Shown: piece after piece, positions 25,375 through 32,474 of the stretch
Position numbering within the stretch: the stretch's first letter is position 1
How the letters are laid out: every line of letters starts with the position of its first letter
Assembly (NCBI GenBank): GCA_949289305.1
Contig: CASENB010000011.1
Coordinates: 1 to 36,311, forward strand
Length of the DNA stretch: 36,311 nucleotides
DNA from: an uncultured Spirochaetales bacterium
GTDB lineage: Bacteria; Spirochaetota; Spirochaetia; Sphaerochaetales; Sphaerochaetaceae
Direction: 5' to 3'
Position numbers and translations under genes: made by a program
Notes under the pieces: model-generated
The model's database searches: none
Seen by the model: only the letters and a program-made list of their open reading frames with translations
Told to the model about the DNA's origin: nothing

Positions 25375-26587
25375 CAGCTGATGCAATTCTTTTTAAAGCG
25401 GAGAGGACTCTCTCCCTGCTTGTTCCATAATTCAGTCTTACATATTGTTTGTATTCAGGTCCGAACCATGTGCCGTCGTTCATGCAAACAGAGGCATCGA
25501 CTCCGAAGAATGTCGATAGAACTCCTCCTCCTGCGGCTAGCTTATAACGCTCTGGATTTTCTTTTACTTTCTGCTCTATTCTGTCGTAATATGCAGAGAA
25601 GTCCAAAAAGGCTACGAAAGACGCATCTGCATTCGAAAGTTTTACATCGTTTATGTTGTCCTTCAGATATGCTTTTATTTCGTCCACGGTTTTTTCCAGA
25701 TATTCGCAAAGCGCCTTGTTGTAATCATAACCGTAATCGTATGCAGTCTTTAAGAGGCGTTTAATTGTATACCCTGGGCTGGTTACTCTGAGCGCCCTTT
25801 GTTTTCTCTTATATGTTTCGAGCATTTCATCGTTTGAAAAAACAGCGAATGATGCATGCTCTCCTGCGAGATTAAATGTCTTTGACGGCGCCATCAGCGT
25901 GATTACATCGGCGCCGATCTTTTCATTTGCCTTCCCCATAGGGATATGTGTTTTTTTACTGTGGCATAGGTCTGCATGAATCTCATCTGAAACAACAGGG
26001 ATGTTTAGCTCTTTTGCGCATTTTAGAACTTCTTCAAGTTCACATTCTCCGAATACGATGCCAGAAGGGTTGTGCGGAGAGCAGAACAGTATCATAGAGG
26101 CCTCTTTGGCTTTCTCTTTGAAAGCGTCGATATTAAAAGAGAACGTTCCGTCGCTATTCTTATCAAGGGGAAGATCGAGCATCACTCTAAAGCTGTCTGC
26201 ACACATTTCTCTGAATGGGCGGTATGTCGGACTTGGAATTAGGATTTTGTCGCCTTCTTTTGTAAAAAGATCGATTGCTAGCCCGATTCCGTGCAATAGT
26301 CCGTTTACAAATACAGTCTTCTCTTCATCTATTTTCCATGAGTGCCTTTTTAAAGCCCAAGAAGCAAACGATGCTGTGATGTTATCTTCTTTAGGGTATG
26401 CGAAAACTGCGAACTCTGCTTCTTTTAATGCGGCGGTTTTTATATGCTCGTCGCTTTCAAAGTCCATGTCTGCAACCCAGAATGGTTCGGCATTCCTGTT
26501 TGAACAAATTGACTCTATTGCGTTCTCATCCCATTTGACGCTGTCAGTATTTCTTCTATCCTTTGCGTTGTCAAAATTGAAACTCAT
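25361..26587 (-). CDS. patB: PatB/MalY-type PLP-dependent C-S lyase / aminotransferase
   Basis: The fold-type I aminotransferase has an N-terminal WVADMDFE signature typical of the MalY/PatB branch, SPTYRPF, CSPHNPSG, VVSDEIHADL, and the PLP-binding Lys in APSKTFNLAGEH. Characterised members cleave cystathionine and related thioethers. The 408-residue length fits. ATG 26587 has GGAGG 4 nt upstream and overlaps the preceding gene by 4 bp. Its role downstream of aroA is unclear; a general aminotransferase function cannot be excluded. Confidence 0.9.
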   Translation of the reverse strand: MSFNFDNAKDRRNTDSVKWDENAIESICSNRNAEPFWVADMDFESDEHIKTAALKEAEFAVFAYPKEDNITASFASWALKRHSWKIDEEKTVFVNGLLHGIGLAIDLFTKEGDKILIPSPTYRPFREMCADSFRVMLDLPLDKNSDGTFSFNIDAFKEKAKEASMILFCSPHNPSGIVFGECELEEVLKCAKELNIPVVSDEIHADLCHSKKTHIPMGKANEKIGADVITLMAPSKTFNLAGEHASFAVFSNDEMLETYKRKQRALRVTSPGYTIKRLLKTAYDYGYDYNKALCEYLEKTVDEIKAYLKDNINDVKLSNADASFVAFLDFSAYYDRIEQKVKENPERYKLAAGGGVLSTFFGVDASVCMNDGTWFGPEYKQYVRLNYGTSRERVLSALKRIASAVRAL

Positions 26588-27024
26588 GCTTCCTCCGTAT
26601 CGTCATATGCTTTTACTCTTCTTTTTATAAGACGGTATATTAAGCCGTTGCTACTGAGATTGAATTCCTCTTTATCTATGTCTTTTAATGCGCTTTGAAT
26701 GTTATCAATGCTATTGTAATAGGAAAGTATGCATCCGGCATGCTCAAGTACCGTGTTAAGCCTGTTTGCAGCCCCTCTCATTCCTTTTCCGTCTAAAAAA
26801 ATCGCATATATGTATCCGAGGCCCTTATTATCTCTTTCTTTTACGACAGTGTTGATATAGTTCTCTATGGAAAGAGGTAGAGACGATCCCTTGTTGTCAA
26901 TTACAAAGGAAAGAATGTCGCAATCCGGATCTATGCTTTCATTCTTTTTCGCATCTAGCAGGCTGCCATTTAGATGTCCGCTTGCTTTCTTGCTCTTTTC
27001 TCCGCTATATACGATGTTAGTCAT
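26584..27024 (-). CDS. Uncharacterised protein, possibly flavodoxin-like
   Basis: I do not recognise this 146-residue protein with confidence. Its alternating strand-helix pattern (TNIVYSG at the start, CDILSFVID, GLGYIYAIFLDG, then an amphipathic helix and GCILSYYNSI) resembles the core of flavodoxin-fold proteins. It lacks the usual phosphate-binding T/S-rich loop: the loop reads GEKSKKASGHL. It is translated from a good AGGAG site and overlaps aroA by 8 bp and patB by 4 bp, so it is a real gene made together with both. No signal peptide or membrane segment is seen. Confidence 0.6.
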   Translation of the reverse strand: MTNIVYSGEKSKKASGHLNGSLLDAKKNESIDPDCDILSFVIDNKGSSLPLSIENYINTVVKERDNKGLGYIYAIFLDGKGMRGAANRLNTVLEHAGCILSYYNSIDNIQSALKDIDKEEFNLSSNGLIYRLIKRRVKAYDDTEEA

Positions 27025-28255
27025 TTAATTCTCCTAATAAAGAAAAAAAGTTCGGAAATGTTACGTCTGCGTATTTCGTGTCGTCGATCTCGATTCCATC
27101 GACCTTCGTAGCAAGTATTGATAATGCCATGATTATCCTATGGTCTTTTCTTCCCGATACTTTTGCTCCATGCAGTTTTGCCTTCGGCTTTATGATAAGG
27201 CCGTCATCTAGCTCATAGATGTGCGCTCCGACCTTCTCAAGCTCTTCCCTCATGGCTTTTATTCTATCAGTCTCTTTTATCCTTGCCTGGGCGACGTTGT
27301 AAAGCTTCACTTCGCTTTCTGCAAAGAGTGAGGCTACGGCTAAGATCGGTAGCGCGTCTGGAATGTCGTTGATATCAAACGAACCGCCCTTTATTACTTC
27401 AGGCCCTTTTATTGTCACTCCGTCTTGAGTGTATGCGTATTCAGCCCCCATCTCTTTTAAGACGTCCAATACTCTTTTGTCTCCTTGCGGGTCGTTTTTA
27501 TCTAGCCCTAAGAGTTTTAGCGTTTTGCCATGTATTAGCGCAAGAACGAAAAAGAAAGATGCAGAAGAAAAATCTCCTGATACATGAAATGTCCCTGCTG
27601 CAAAGTGCTGTCCGCCTTTTACATAGCTGTTTAGATAATCATGGCTGATTGTATAATCGATGTTTTGACTATCAAGCCAGGAGAGCGTTATTGAAACATA
27701 AGGTTTCTCATATAAAAGAGGACAGTTTATTTCTGTGTCTCCTGAAGAAAAAACAGCTGCTAAAAGAAGGCTTGAAAGATACTGGCTGCTTTTGCATTCT
27801 ATAGATACTTTTCCACCTTCTAGAGGTCCTTTTATAGTAAGAGGAAGATAGCCCTCATTATCCTCTACATATGCGCCAAGATCTCTGTAGGCTTTTGCAA
27901 GAGGTCCGATAGGGCGGCTCATAAGGCTTTCATCTCCTATGAATTTGACCTCAATCCCAAGTGAGGCGGCAAGCCCTAGGAGAAGGTAAGTTCCTGTTCC
28001 GCTGTTTCCCATATCAAGGACTATTTCCTCGCTGCCTTCTGCAAGTCTGCTTGAGTCTACATATATTGCATTCTCTTTTTCAACGTAATCTATTTTTACA
28101 TTCAGCTTTCTTAATGCGTTTGCTGTTGAAATCGTATCCTGAGAAATTAACGGATTGATGATTTTTGACTTTCCTCGTGCAAAAGATGCGACAAGAAGAG
28201 CCCTTATGCTTTGGCTTTTTGATCCTGGAATTGTGATGCAAGAATTGTCTCTCAT
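27017..28255 (-). CDS. aroA: 3-phosphoshikimate 1-carboxyvinyltransferase
   Basis: AroA (EPSP synthase) adds enolpyruvate to shikimate 3-phosphate in the chorismate pathway. Conserved segments include PGSKSQSIRALL, the GNSGTGTYLLLGLAA loop, DESLMSRPIGPL and SSQYLSSLLLA. I chose ATG 28255 because it places PGSKS near the N-terminus, as in the family; the frame opens 26 codons earlier with a Phe-rich stretch. No Shine-Dalgarno precedes it, but TAAATT lies 7 nt upstream, consistent with a leaderless start. It is the first gene of aroA-unknown-patB. It would be 412 residues, slightly shorter than E. coli AroA. Confidence 0.94.
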   Translation of the reverse strand: MRDNSCITIPGSKSQSIRALLVASFARGKSKIINPLISQDTISTANALRKLNVKIDYVEKENAIYVDSSRLAEGSEEIVLDMGNSGTGTYLLLGLAASLGIEVKFIGDESLMSRPIGPLAKAYRDLGAYVEDNEGYLPLTIKGPLEGGKVSIECKSSQYLSSLLLAAVFSSGDTEINCPLLYEKPYVSITLSWLDSQNIDYTISHDYLNSYVKGGQHFAAGTFHVSGDFSSASFFFVLALIHGKTLKLLGLDKNDPQGDKRVLDVLKEMGAEYAYTQDGVTIKGPEVIKGGSFDINDIPDALPILAVASLFAESEVKLYNVAQARIKETDRIKAMREELEKVGAHIYELDDGLIIKPKAKLHGAKVSGRKDHRIIMALSILATKVDGIEIDDTKYADVTFPNFFSLLGELND

Positions 28256-28359
28256 GAGAGCAAATTTAGCTAATTTGAGAAATTTTTTAAAGAAGTGGCA
28301 CAAAAAAGTGAACGAAATAGTACTTTTTTGCATTAAAGAATATGAAGAGAAGCAGCATA
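28256..28359. promoter_or_regulatory. aroA-tetR intergenic region with two inverted repeats
   Basis: The region holds CAAATT/AATTTG near 28261-28277 close to the aroA start, and a perfect 9-bp inverted repeat CAAAAAAGT/ACTTTTTTG (28301-28309 and 28322-28330). The T run makes the second hairpin terminator-like on either strand. No open frame of the plus strand here looks coding. A plus-strand terminator follows at 28360, so a short plus-strand transcript may start in this region. Confidence 0.4.
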
Positions 28360-28394
28360 GGAAGGCGGAGGCTCTGTCCTCTCCTTCCTTTTTT
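28360..28394 (+). terminator. Strong plus-strand terminator with no gene ahead of it
   Basis: GGAAGG pairs with CCTTCC, then GGAGG with CCTCT (one G-T pair) with a single bulged C and a CTCTGT loop, followed directly by six T. The nearest plus-strand gene upstream is addA, more than 2.9 kb away, behind three minus-strand genes. It therefore ends either a small RNA started after 28256 or antisense read-through, or it shields tetR. Confidence 0.75.
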
Positions 28395-28417
28395 GCTAGG
28401 AAAAATTAATTCTTTTC

Positions 28418-28435
28418 TGTTATACTGATCTTGGA
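28418..28435 (+). promoter_or_regulatory. Extended -10 promoter and ribosome binding site of tetR
   Basis: TGTTATACT (28418-28426) is an extended -10 element; no good -35 lies 17 nt upstream, which an extended -10 can tolerate. GGAG (28432-28435) is the ribosome binding site, 8 nt before ATG 28444. The promoter begins just after the terminator at 28360-28394. Confidence 0.55.
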
Positions 28436-28443
28436 GAGCACAT

Positions 28444-29049
28444 ATGTCAGATTTCACTAAGATAGCATTAGGAATGGCATTGGACGATTTGTTGTACAAA
28501 AAAAGCTTTTCAGATGTTACCGTCAGTGACATAACTAAAAGGGCTGGGGTCAACAGACAGACTTTCTATTACCATTTTAAGAATGTGTATGACCTTTTGA
28601 AATGGTATTCTGAACGCCAAGTTCAAGACTTCATGAAGGATTGCGAGGATAAGAAACTCTCTTGGGATGAAAAGCTTTTAAATCTTGGAAATCTCATAAG
28701 AGAGAAAGCTCCGATAATTATCAATGCCTATAAGACGATAGACAGTAAGACTTTCATGACTTTTCTTAATATTCTGGTTGTTCCTGTTGTTGATGATGTC
28801 ATTGATGCAAAGGCAAATGAGTTTTTTATCGATGATTCTACGAGACATAAGATTGAGATGTTTTTAACATATGGGTTCATCGGTTATTTTTTCTCACGAA
28901 TTGAAAACGATGATGTTGTAAATGTAATAGAGAAAAAGGATATACTCGATTTTATTGATACGAGCATGGATGCCATTTTAAGTAGTCGTTGTGTTCGAAA
29001 ATATCCTCAATCTGTTAATCCCAGTTACAATGAAAAGTGTAGGCAGTAA
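28444..29049 (+). CDS. TetR/AcrR-family transcriptional regulator
   Basis: The N-terminal helix-turn-helix is typical of TetR regulators: FSDVTVSDITKRAGVNRQTFYYHFKNVYDL (about residues 20-49, key motif RQTFYYHF). The C-terminal ligand and dimer domain is all-helical without assignable ligand. It resembles DhaS-type regulators at a coarse level. A perfect inverted repeat lies right after its stop and a palindrome lies over the promoter of the SCP2-like gene, both plausible operators. It probably controls itself or the following radical SAM, SCP2-like and dehydrogenase genes; this is inferred from position. Confidence 0.88.
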   Translation: MSDFTKIALGMALDDLLYKKSFSDVTVSDITKRAGVNRQTFYYHFKNVYDLLKWYSERQVQDFMKDCEDKKLSWDEKLLNLGNLIREKAPIIINAYKTIDSKTFMTFLNILVVPVVDDVIDAKANEFFIDDSTRHKIEMFLTYGFIGYFFSRIENDDVVNVIEKKDILDFIDTSMDAILSSRCVRKYPQSVNPSYNEKCRQ

Positions 29050-29082
29050 ATTTTAGACAAAGATGTAAAATCTGTCTAAAAT
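29050..29082. repeat. Perfect 10-bp inverted repeat between tetR and the radical SAM gene
   Basis: ATTTTAGACA (29050-29059) and TGTCTAAAAT (29073-29082) are exact reverse complements with a 13-bp spacer. It starts at the base after the tetR stop. There is no T run of terminator type, so an operator for the adjacent TetR protein is as likely as a terminator. It lies 60 bp upstream of the radical SAM start. Confidence 0.6.
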
Positions 29083-29141
29083 CATAGGAAGAAAATAAAA
29101 ATTTCATTTACTATGGAAAAACATCATATTAAATTCTTCTC

Positions 29142-30497
29142 ATGAACATTACACAAAGTGCTACAAAATTAGGGCTTAAGACAGCTCTGTCATATTTGGA
29201 AAAGGATCCGGAAACCAATATCCCTAAGCTGATTAGCTTGGTAGAGAAATTTGCTCCTAAGACTGTTCAGCTTGATACCATAAAAAAGTATCTTCAAGAT
29301 AAGGATAACAACTGGAATATCCTTTTAAAGAGCCTTTATACCGATATTGACGATGAGGTAAGAAAGACTCTTTTCACTAATTTCATCGTCAACGCATTCT
29401 ACGGCTGGAAAGTAAAGCATGATGATCTTGTTTCAAAATATAATTGCAACATTCCATGGACGATCCTTATCGATCCGACGAGTGCTTGTAATTTGAAATG
29501 CAACGGATGCTGGGCTGCAGAATATGGTAATAAGCTTAATCTGAGCTTTGAAGAACTAGATAGCATAATTACGCAGGCAAATGAGCTTGGCATCTACTTC
29601 TTCCTTTTCTCAGGCGGAGAGCCTCTGGTAAGAAAGAACGATATCATAAGGCTGTGCGAGAAACATGATGACTGCGTGTTCAGCGCATTTACTAACGGAA
29701 CTTTGATTGATGAGGCTTTTGCTGATGAGATGCTTCGTGTGAAGAACTTCGTCCCTGCCATAAGCGTTGAAGGCTTTGGAGAGGCAACAGATTCAAGAAG
29801 AGGCCAGGGAACATACGAGAAAGTTTGCAAGGCAATGAAGATATTGAAAGAACACAAACTTCCATTCGGAGTTTCATGTTGCTATACAAGTGCGAACGTA
29901 AATGTAATCGGATCTGAAGAGTACTTTGACTGGATGATCGACATGGGAGCTAAGTTCTGCTGGCTCTTTACGTTCATGCCTGTAGGCGTTGGATCTCCGA
30001 CATCATTGATGGTATCTGCCGAGCAGAGGAAGTTCATGTACGAAAAGGTAAGGCTTTACAGGAAGACGAAACCTATATTTGCTATGGATTTCTGGAATGA
30101 TGGCGAGTATGTAAAAGGATGCGTCGCAGGAGGTAGGTATTATTTCCATATCAATGCTAATGGCGATATGGAACCGTGTGCATTCATCCATTATTCCGAT
30201 AGCAATATTAGAGAAAAAACAATAATAGAAGCTCTTCAGAGTCCTCTGTTCAAGGGATATAAGGCTCATCAACCGTACAATGAGAACCATCTGCGCCCAT
30301 GTCCTCTTCTTGATAACTTCGGAGCTCTTGCAAATGTTGTACATCAGAGCGGAGCCGTATCTACGGATCTTCAGAATAAGGAAGACGTGGACGAACTGTG
30401 TGAGAAGTGCCATGAAAAAGCTGATAAATGGGCGCCGGTTGCAGATGAGATTTGGAAGGAAAGTCAGGAGAAAAAGGTTAAAGCAAAAGCAAAATAG
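29142..30497 (+). CDS. Radical SAM protein with Cys-rich C-terminal (SPASM-like) region
   Basis: The cluster-binding CNLKCNGC (C116, C120, C123) and the SGGEP loop define the radical SAM core. A long helical N-terminal domain (1-105) precedes it. The C-terminal third contains GCVAGGRYYFHINANGDMEPC, then RPCPL and CEKCHEKAD, a cysteine pattern like SPASM or twitch auxiliary-cluster domains. The substrate is unknown. Related proteins are widespread in gut anaerobes and mostly uncharacterised. ATG 29142 has no Shine-Dalgarno; TAAATT lies 6 nt upstream. A terminator follows, separating it from the SCP2-like gene. Confidence 0.82.
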   Translation: MNITQSATKLGLKTALSYLEKDPETNIPKLISLVEKFAPKTVQLDTIKKYLQDKDNNWNILLKSLYTDIDDEVRKTLFTNFIVNAFYGWKVKHDDLVSKYNCNIPWTILIDPTSACNLKCNGCWAAEYGNKLNLSFEELDSIITQANELGIYFFLFSGGEPLVRKNDIIRLCEKHDDCVFSAFTNGTLIDEAFADEMLRVKNFVPAISVEGFGEATDSRRGQGTYEKVCKAMKILKEHKLPFGVSCCYTSANVNVIGSEEYFDWMIDMGAKFCWLFTFMPVGVGSPTSLMVSAEQRKFMYEKVRLYRKTKPIFAMDFWNDGEYVKGCVAGGRYYFHINANGDMEPCAFIHYSDSNIREKTIIEALQSPLFKGYKAHQPYNENHLRPCPLLDNFGALANVVHQSGAVSTDLQNKEDVDELCEKCHEKADKWAPVADEIWKESQEKKVKAKAK

Positions 30498-30517
30498 TGC
30501 TTTGATTAATTCTTCAC

Positions 30518-30550
30518 GGAGCTGTTTAGAAATATGCAGCTCCATTTTAT
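30518..30550 (+). terminator. Terminator after the radical SAM gene
   Basis: GGAGCTG (30518-30524) pairs with CAGCTCC (30537-30543) across a 12-nt loop, followed by ATTTTATT. The stem starts 21 bp after the radical SAM stop. The T tract is interrupted, so efficiency is uncertain. Confidence 0.65.
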
Positions 30551-30592
30551 TCTCTTAACAAAATAAGTTTTGATATTACAGAAAATGGCAAT

Positions 30593-30630
30593 CTGTCATA
30601 ATTGACAGTTTATGTAAATTGTGTCATATA
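30593..30630 (+). promoter_or_regulatory. Promoter of the SCP2-like gene with palindrome over the -35
   Basis: A consensus TTGACA (30602-30607) and CATATA (30625-30630) are 17 nt apart, placing the start at 30637, one base before the ATG. A palindrome CTGTCA-TAAT-TGACAG (30593-30608) covers the -35. The heptamer TGTCATA occurs at 30594 and again at 30622, over the -10. Both are candidate repressor contacts, possibly for the TetR protein encoded upstream. Confidence 0.65.
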
Positions 30631-30637
30631 AAAACTT

Positions 30638-31114
30638 ATGAAAACTTTTCTTAAAACTAAGACATGCCAAGTTGTTCTTTTAGTCCTTTACAGGGCGCTA
30701 AAAACACTAGTTAGGAAAGAGAGTAGAATCAAGAAGGAATTCAGTTCTTTCACTGATGGCTATTGCATAAAAATAACGTTAAACAGCAAGGGAGATGGGC
30801 TCATAATAAAGAAAGAAAATGGAAGGCTTATAAAAGTAAAAGAGAGTGCCTTTTATGATATCGAGATCAGATTTAAGAGCATCGATTCCGCATTCCTTGT
30901 TTTTACTGGATGCATTGGGTTAAGCCGTGCTTATTCAGAACATCGCTTTGCACTAAAGGGTGATATAAGGGAGGCGATGGCGCTTGTAAGAATTATAGAT
31001 CTTGCAGAGAGTTATCTTTTCCCAAGCATAATGAGTAAGAGGATATTACGTAGCCTTCCTAAGAAAGAGAGAAGTTCGCTTTCTGTTTATAGAATGGTAT
31101 TGTTAGGGTTTTAA
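30638..31114 (+). CDS. SCP2-like small protein, function unknown
   Basis: The 158-residue protein has a basic, partly hydrophobic N-terminus (MKTFLKTKTCQVVLLVLYRALK). A central region follows (GDGLIIKKENGRLIKV; DIEIRFKSIDSAFLVFTG; HRFALKGDIREAMALVRI) that resembles sterol-carrier/SCP2-type lipid-binding folds. The match is by pattern only. ATG 30638 lies at the predicted transcription start with no ribosome binding site. The gene ends 2 bp before the dehydrogenase ATG, so both are co-transcribed. A carrier presenting a hydrophobic substrate to the dehydrogenase would fit but is inference. Confidence 0.6.
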   Translation: MKTFLKTKTCQVVLLVLYRALKTLVRKESRIKKEFSSFTDGYCIKITLNSKGDGLIIKKENGRLIKVKESAFYDIEIRFKSIDSAFLVFTGCIGLSRAYSEHRFALKGDIREAMALVRIIDLAESYLFPSIMSKRILRSLPKKERSSLSVYRMVLLGF

Positions 31115-31116
31115 TC

Positions 31117-32292
31117 ATGTATTTTGAATTTGTAAATTCAGCAAAACTCCTATCGGGGGACTATGCATTAGAGAATATTGCTCCAGAGCTTGCACTTCTT
31201 GGATCTAAAAGGCCTATAATCTTGACAGACGAGATTCTTGTAAAGATTGGTACGTTAAAAATTCTTGAAGGGGCTTTAGCAAAAGGGGATTTAAAGGTAT
31301 CTTCAGTCTATTCTTCAATTCCTTTAGACAGTTCTATTGAGGTTGTAAACGAGATTTCAAAAGAATATAGAAGGGTTAATGCAGATGGAATAATCGCACT
31401 TGGCGGCGGATCTGTAATTGATACGGCTAAAGGGCTTAGAATGCTGATAAGCCAAGGCGGAAAGGACATCATGAGTTATGTAGGCTGCGAGATGATGGAA
31501 AGGGGGCAGAACGTTCCTTTTGTCGCAATTCCTACTACAAGCGGAACTGGAAGCGAGGCAACAGCGGTTGCAGTTATTAAAAACGAGGAGAGAAAAGTAA
31601 AACTTGAATTTATTTCCCCGTTTCTTCTCCCTGATATCGCAGTTCTAGATGTAAGGGTTCTTGAATCGATGCCAAGCAGGATCACTGCTCTAACTGGTCT
31701 TGATGCCCTGACTCATGCTATTGAAGCTTACTCATGCCTTCAGAAGAATCCAATCAGCAGGATTTATTCAACGATTGCGATTAAGCTTATAATGGAGAAC
31801 TTATTACAGGCTATAAATAAACCTAAAGACAAGACTGCAAGGCTTAACATGGCTATCGCATCATATGCTGCTGGCGCATCTTTTTCAAACAGCATGGTAG
31901 GAATTGTCCATGCTATAGGACACAGCGTTGGAGGAGTCTGTTCTGTTGCACATGGAGAAGCTATGACGATTCTCTTAACTGAGTGCATGAGATATAACAA
32001 GGAAAAAGCTAAAAAAGATTATGCAGAGCTTCTTTTATATCTTGCAGGGGCTGAAAAATATGCAAGCACAAAAGAAGAAGACAGAGCCGAAGAGGCAATC
32101 AGGACTGTTGAGAATTTCATAAAGGAAGTGAAGAAAGTCGCTCCTATTGCAACTCGCCTTAGTGAAAGAGGTGTGAAAAGATCTGACTTTGCAGAGATTG
32201 CCAATAAGGCGATTGATGACGGAGCGTTAATTGTAAATCCTCGTTCTGCAGATCTTGATGATATTCTAAAAATACTTGATAGCGTCTACTAA
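31117..32292 (+). CDS. Iron-containing alcohol dehydrogenase family protein
   Basis: The group III dehydrogenase has the NAD(P) loop GGGSVIDTAKG, PTTSGTGSEAT, and the metal site: Asp in LTGLDALTHAIEAY and His residues in HAIGHSVGGVCSVAHGEAM. At 391 residues it has normal length. Substrates in this family range from ethanol and butanol to lactaldehyde and 1,3-propanediol; none can be assigned from sequence. It is co-transcribed with the SCP2-like gene, starting 2 bp after its stop. Confidence 0.92.
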   Translation: MYFEFVNSAKLLSGDYALENIAPELALLGSKRPIILTDEILVKIGTLKILEGALAKGDLKVSSVYSSIPLDSSIEVVNEISKEYRRVNADGIIALGGGSVIDTAKGLRMLISQGGKDIMSYVGCEMMERGQNVPFVAIPTTSGTGSEATAVAVIKNEERKVKLEFISPFLLPDIAVLDVRVLESMPSRITALTGLDALTHAIEAYSCLQKNPISRIYSTIAIKLIMENLLQAINKPKDKTARLNMAIASYAAGASFSNSMVGIVHAIGHSVGGVCSVAHGEAMTILLTECMRYNKEKAKKDYAELLLYLAGAEKYASTKEEDRAEEAIRTVENFIKEVKKVAPIATRLSERGVKRSDFAEIANKAIDDGALIVNPRSADLDDILKILDSVY

Positions 32293-32318
32293 GTGGGGGG
32301 AAAAGGTCAATTTTTTTT

Positions 32319-32350
32319 GAGCCGTTGTTTTGTAGCAGCGGCTCTCTTTT
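32319..32350 (+). terminator. Terminator after the dehydrogenase gene
   Basis: GAGCCG (32319-32324) pairs with CGGCTC (32339-32344) across a 14-nt loop, in which TG/CA extends the stem, followed by TCTTTT. A run of eight T precedes the stem. It closes the SCP2-like/dehydrogenase unit before the lipoprotein promoter. Confidence 0.7.
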
Positions 32351-32415
32351 ATGCATAAGAAATGCATATTCATTAAATAATAACAAGAATATTTTGAGAA
32401 TAGGAAAGCTTTTTC

Positions 32416-32444
32416 TTGACAATGTTAATGGGGGGGGGTATTAT
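32416..32444 (+). promoter_or_regulatory. Promoter with a nine-G tract in the spacer (phase-variable candidate)
   Basis: A perfect -35 TTGACA (32416-32421) and TATTAT -10 (32439-32444) are exactly 17 nt apart. The spacer ends in nine consecutive G (32430-32438). Slippage of this tract would change the -35/-10 spacing and hence promoter strength. The predicted start lies about 25 nt before ATG 32475, which has GGGAAGG as ribosome binding site. The promoter would serve both lipoprotein genes. Confidence 0.75.
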
Positions 32445-32474
32445 TTATCTATAATTTTAAATCGGGAAGGTAGT

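Noticed and set aside
28290..28310. TGGCAC as part of a sigma-54 promoter
   Set aside because: The second half TTGC at the right spacing is missing. I found no convincing -24/-12 site, though I scanned only by eye.
32325..32474. Lipoprotein start upstream at 32325
   Set aside because: This would place the poly-G tract inside the coding region, but the upstream residues hide the lipoprotein signal peptide, and a clear ribosome binding site and promoter precede ATG 32475.
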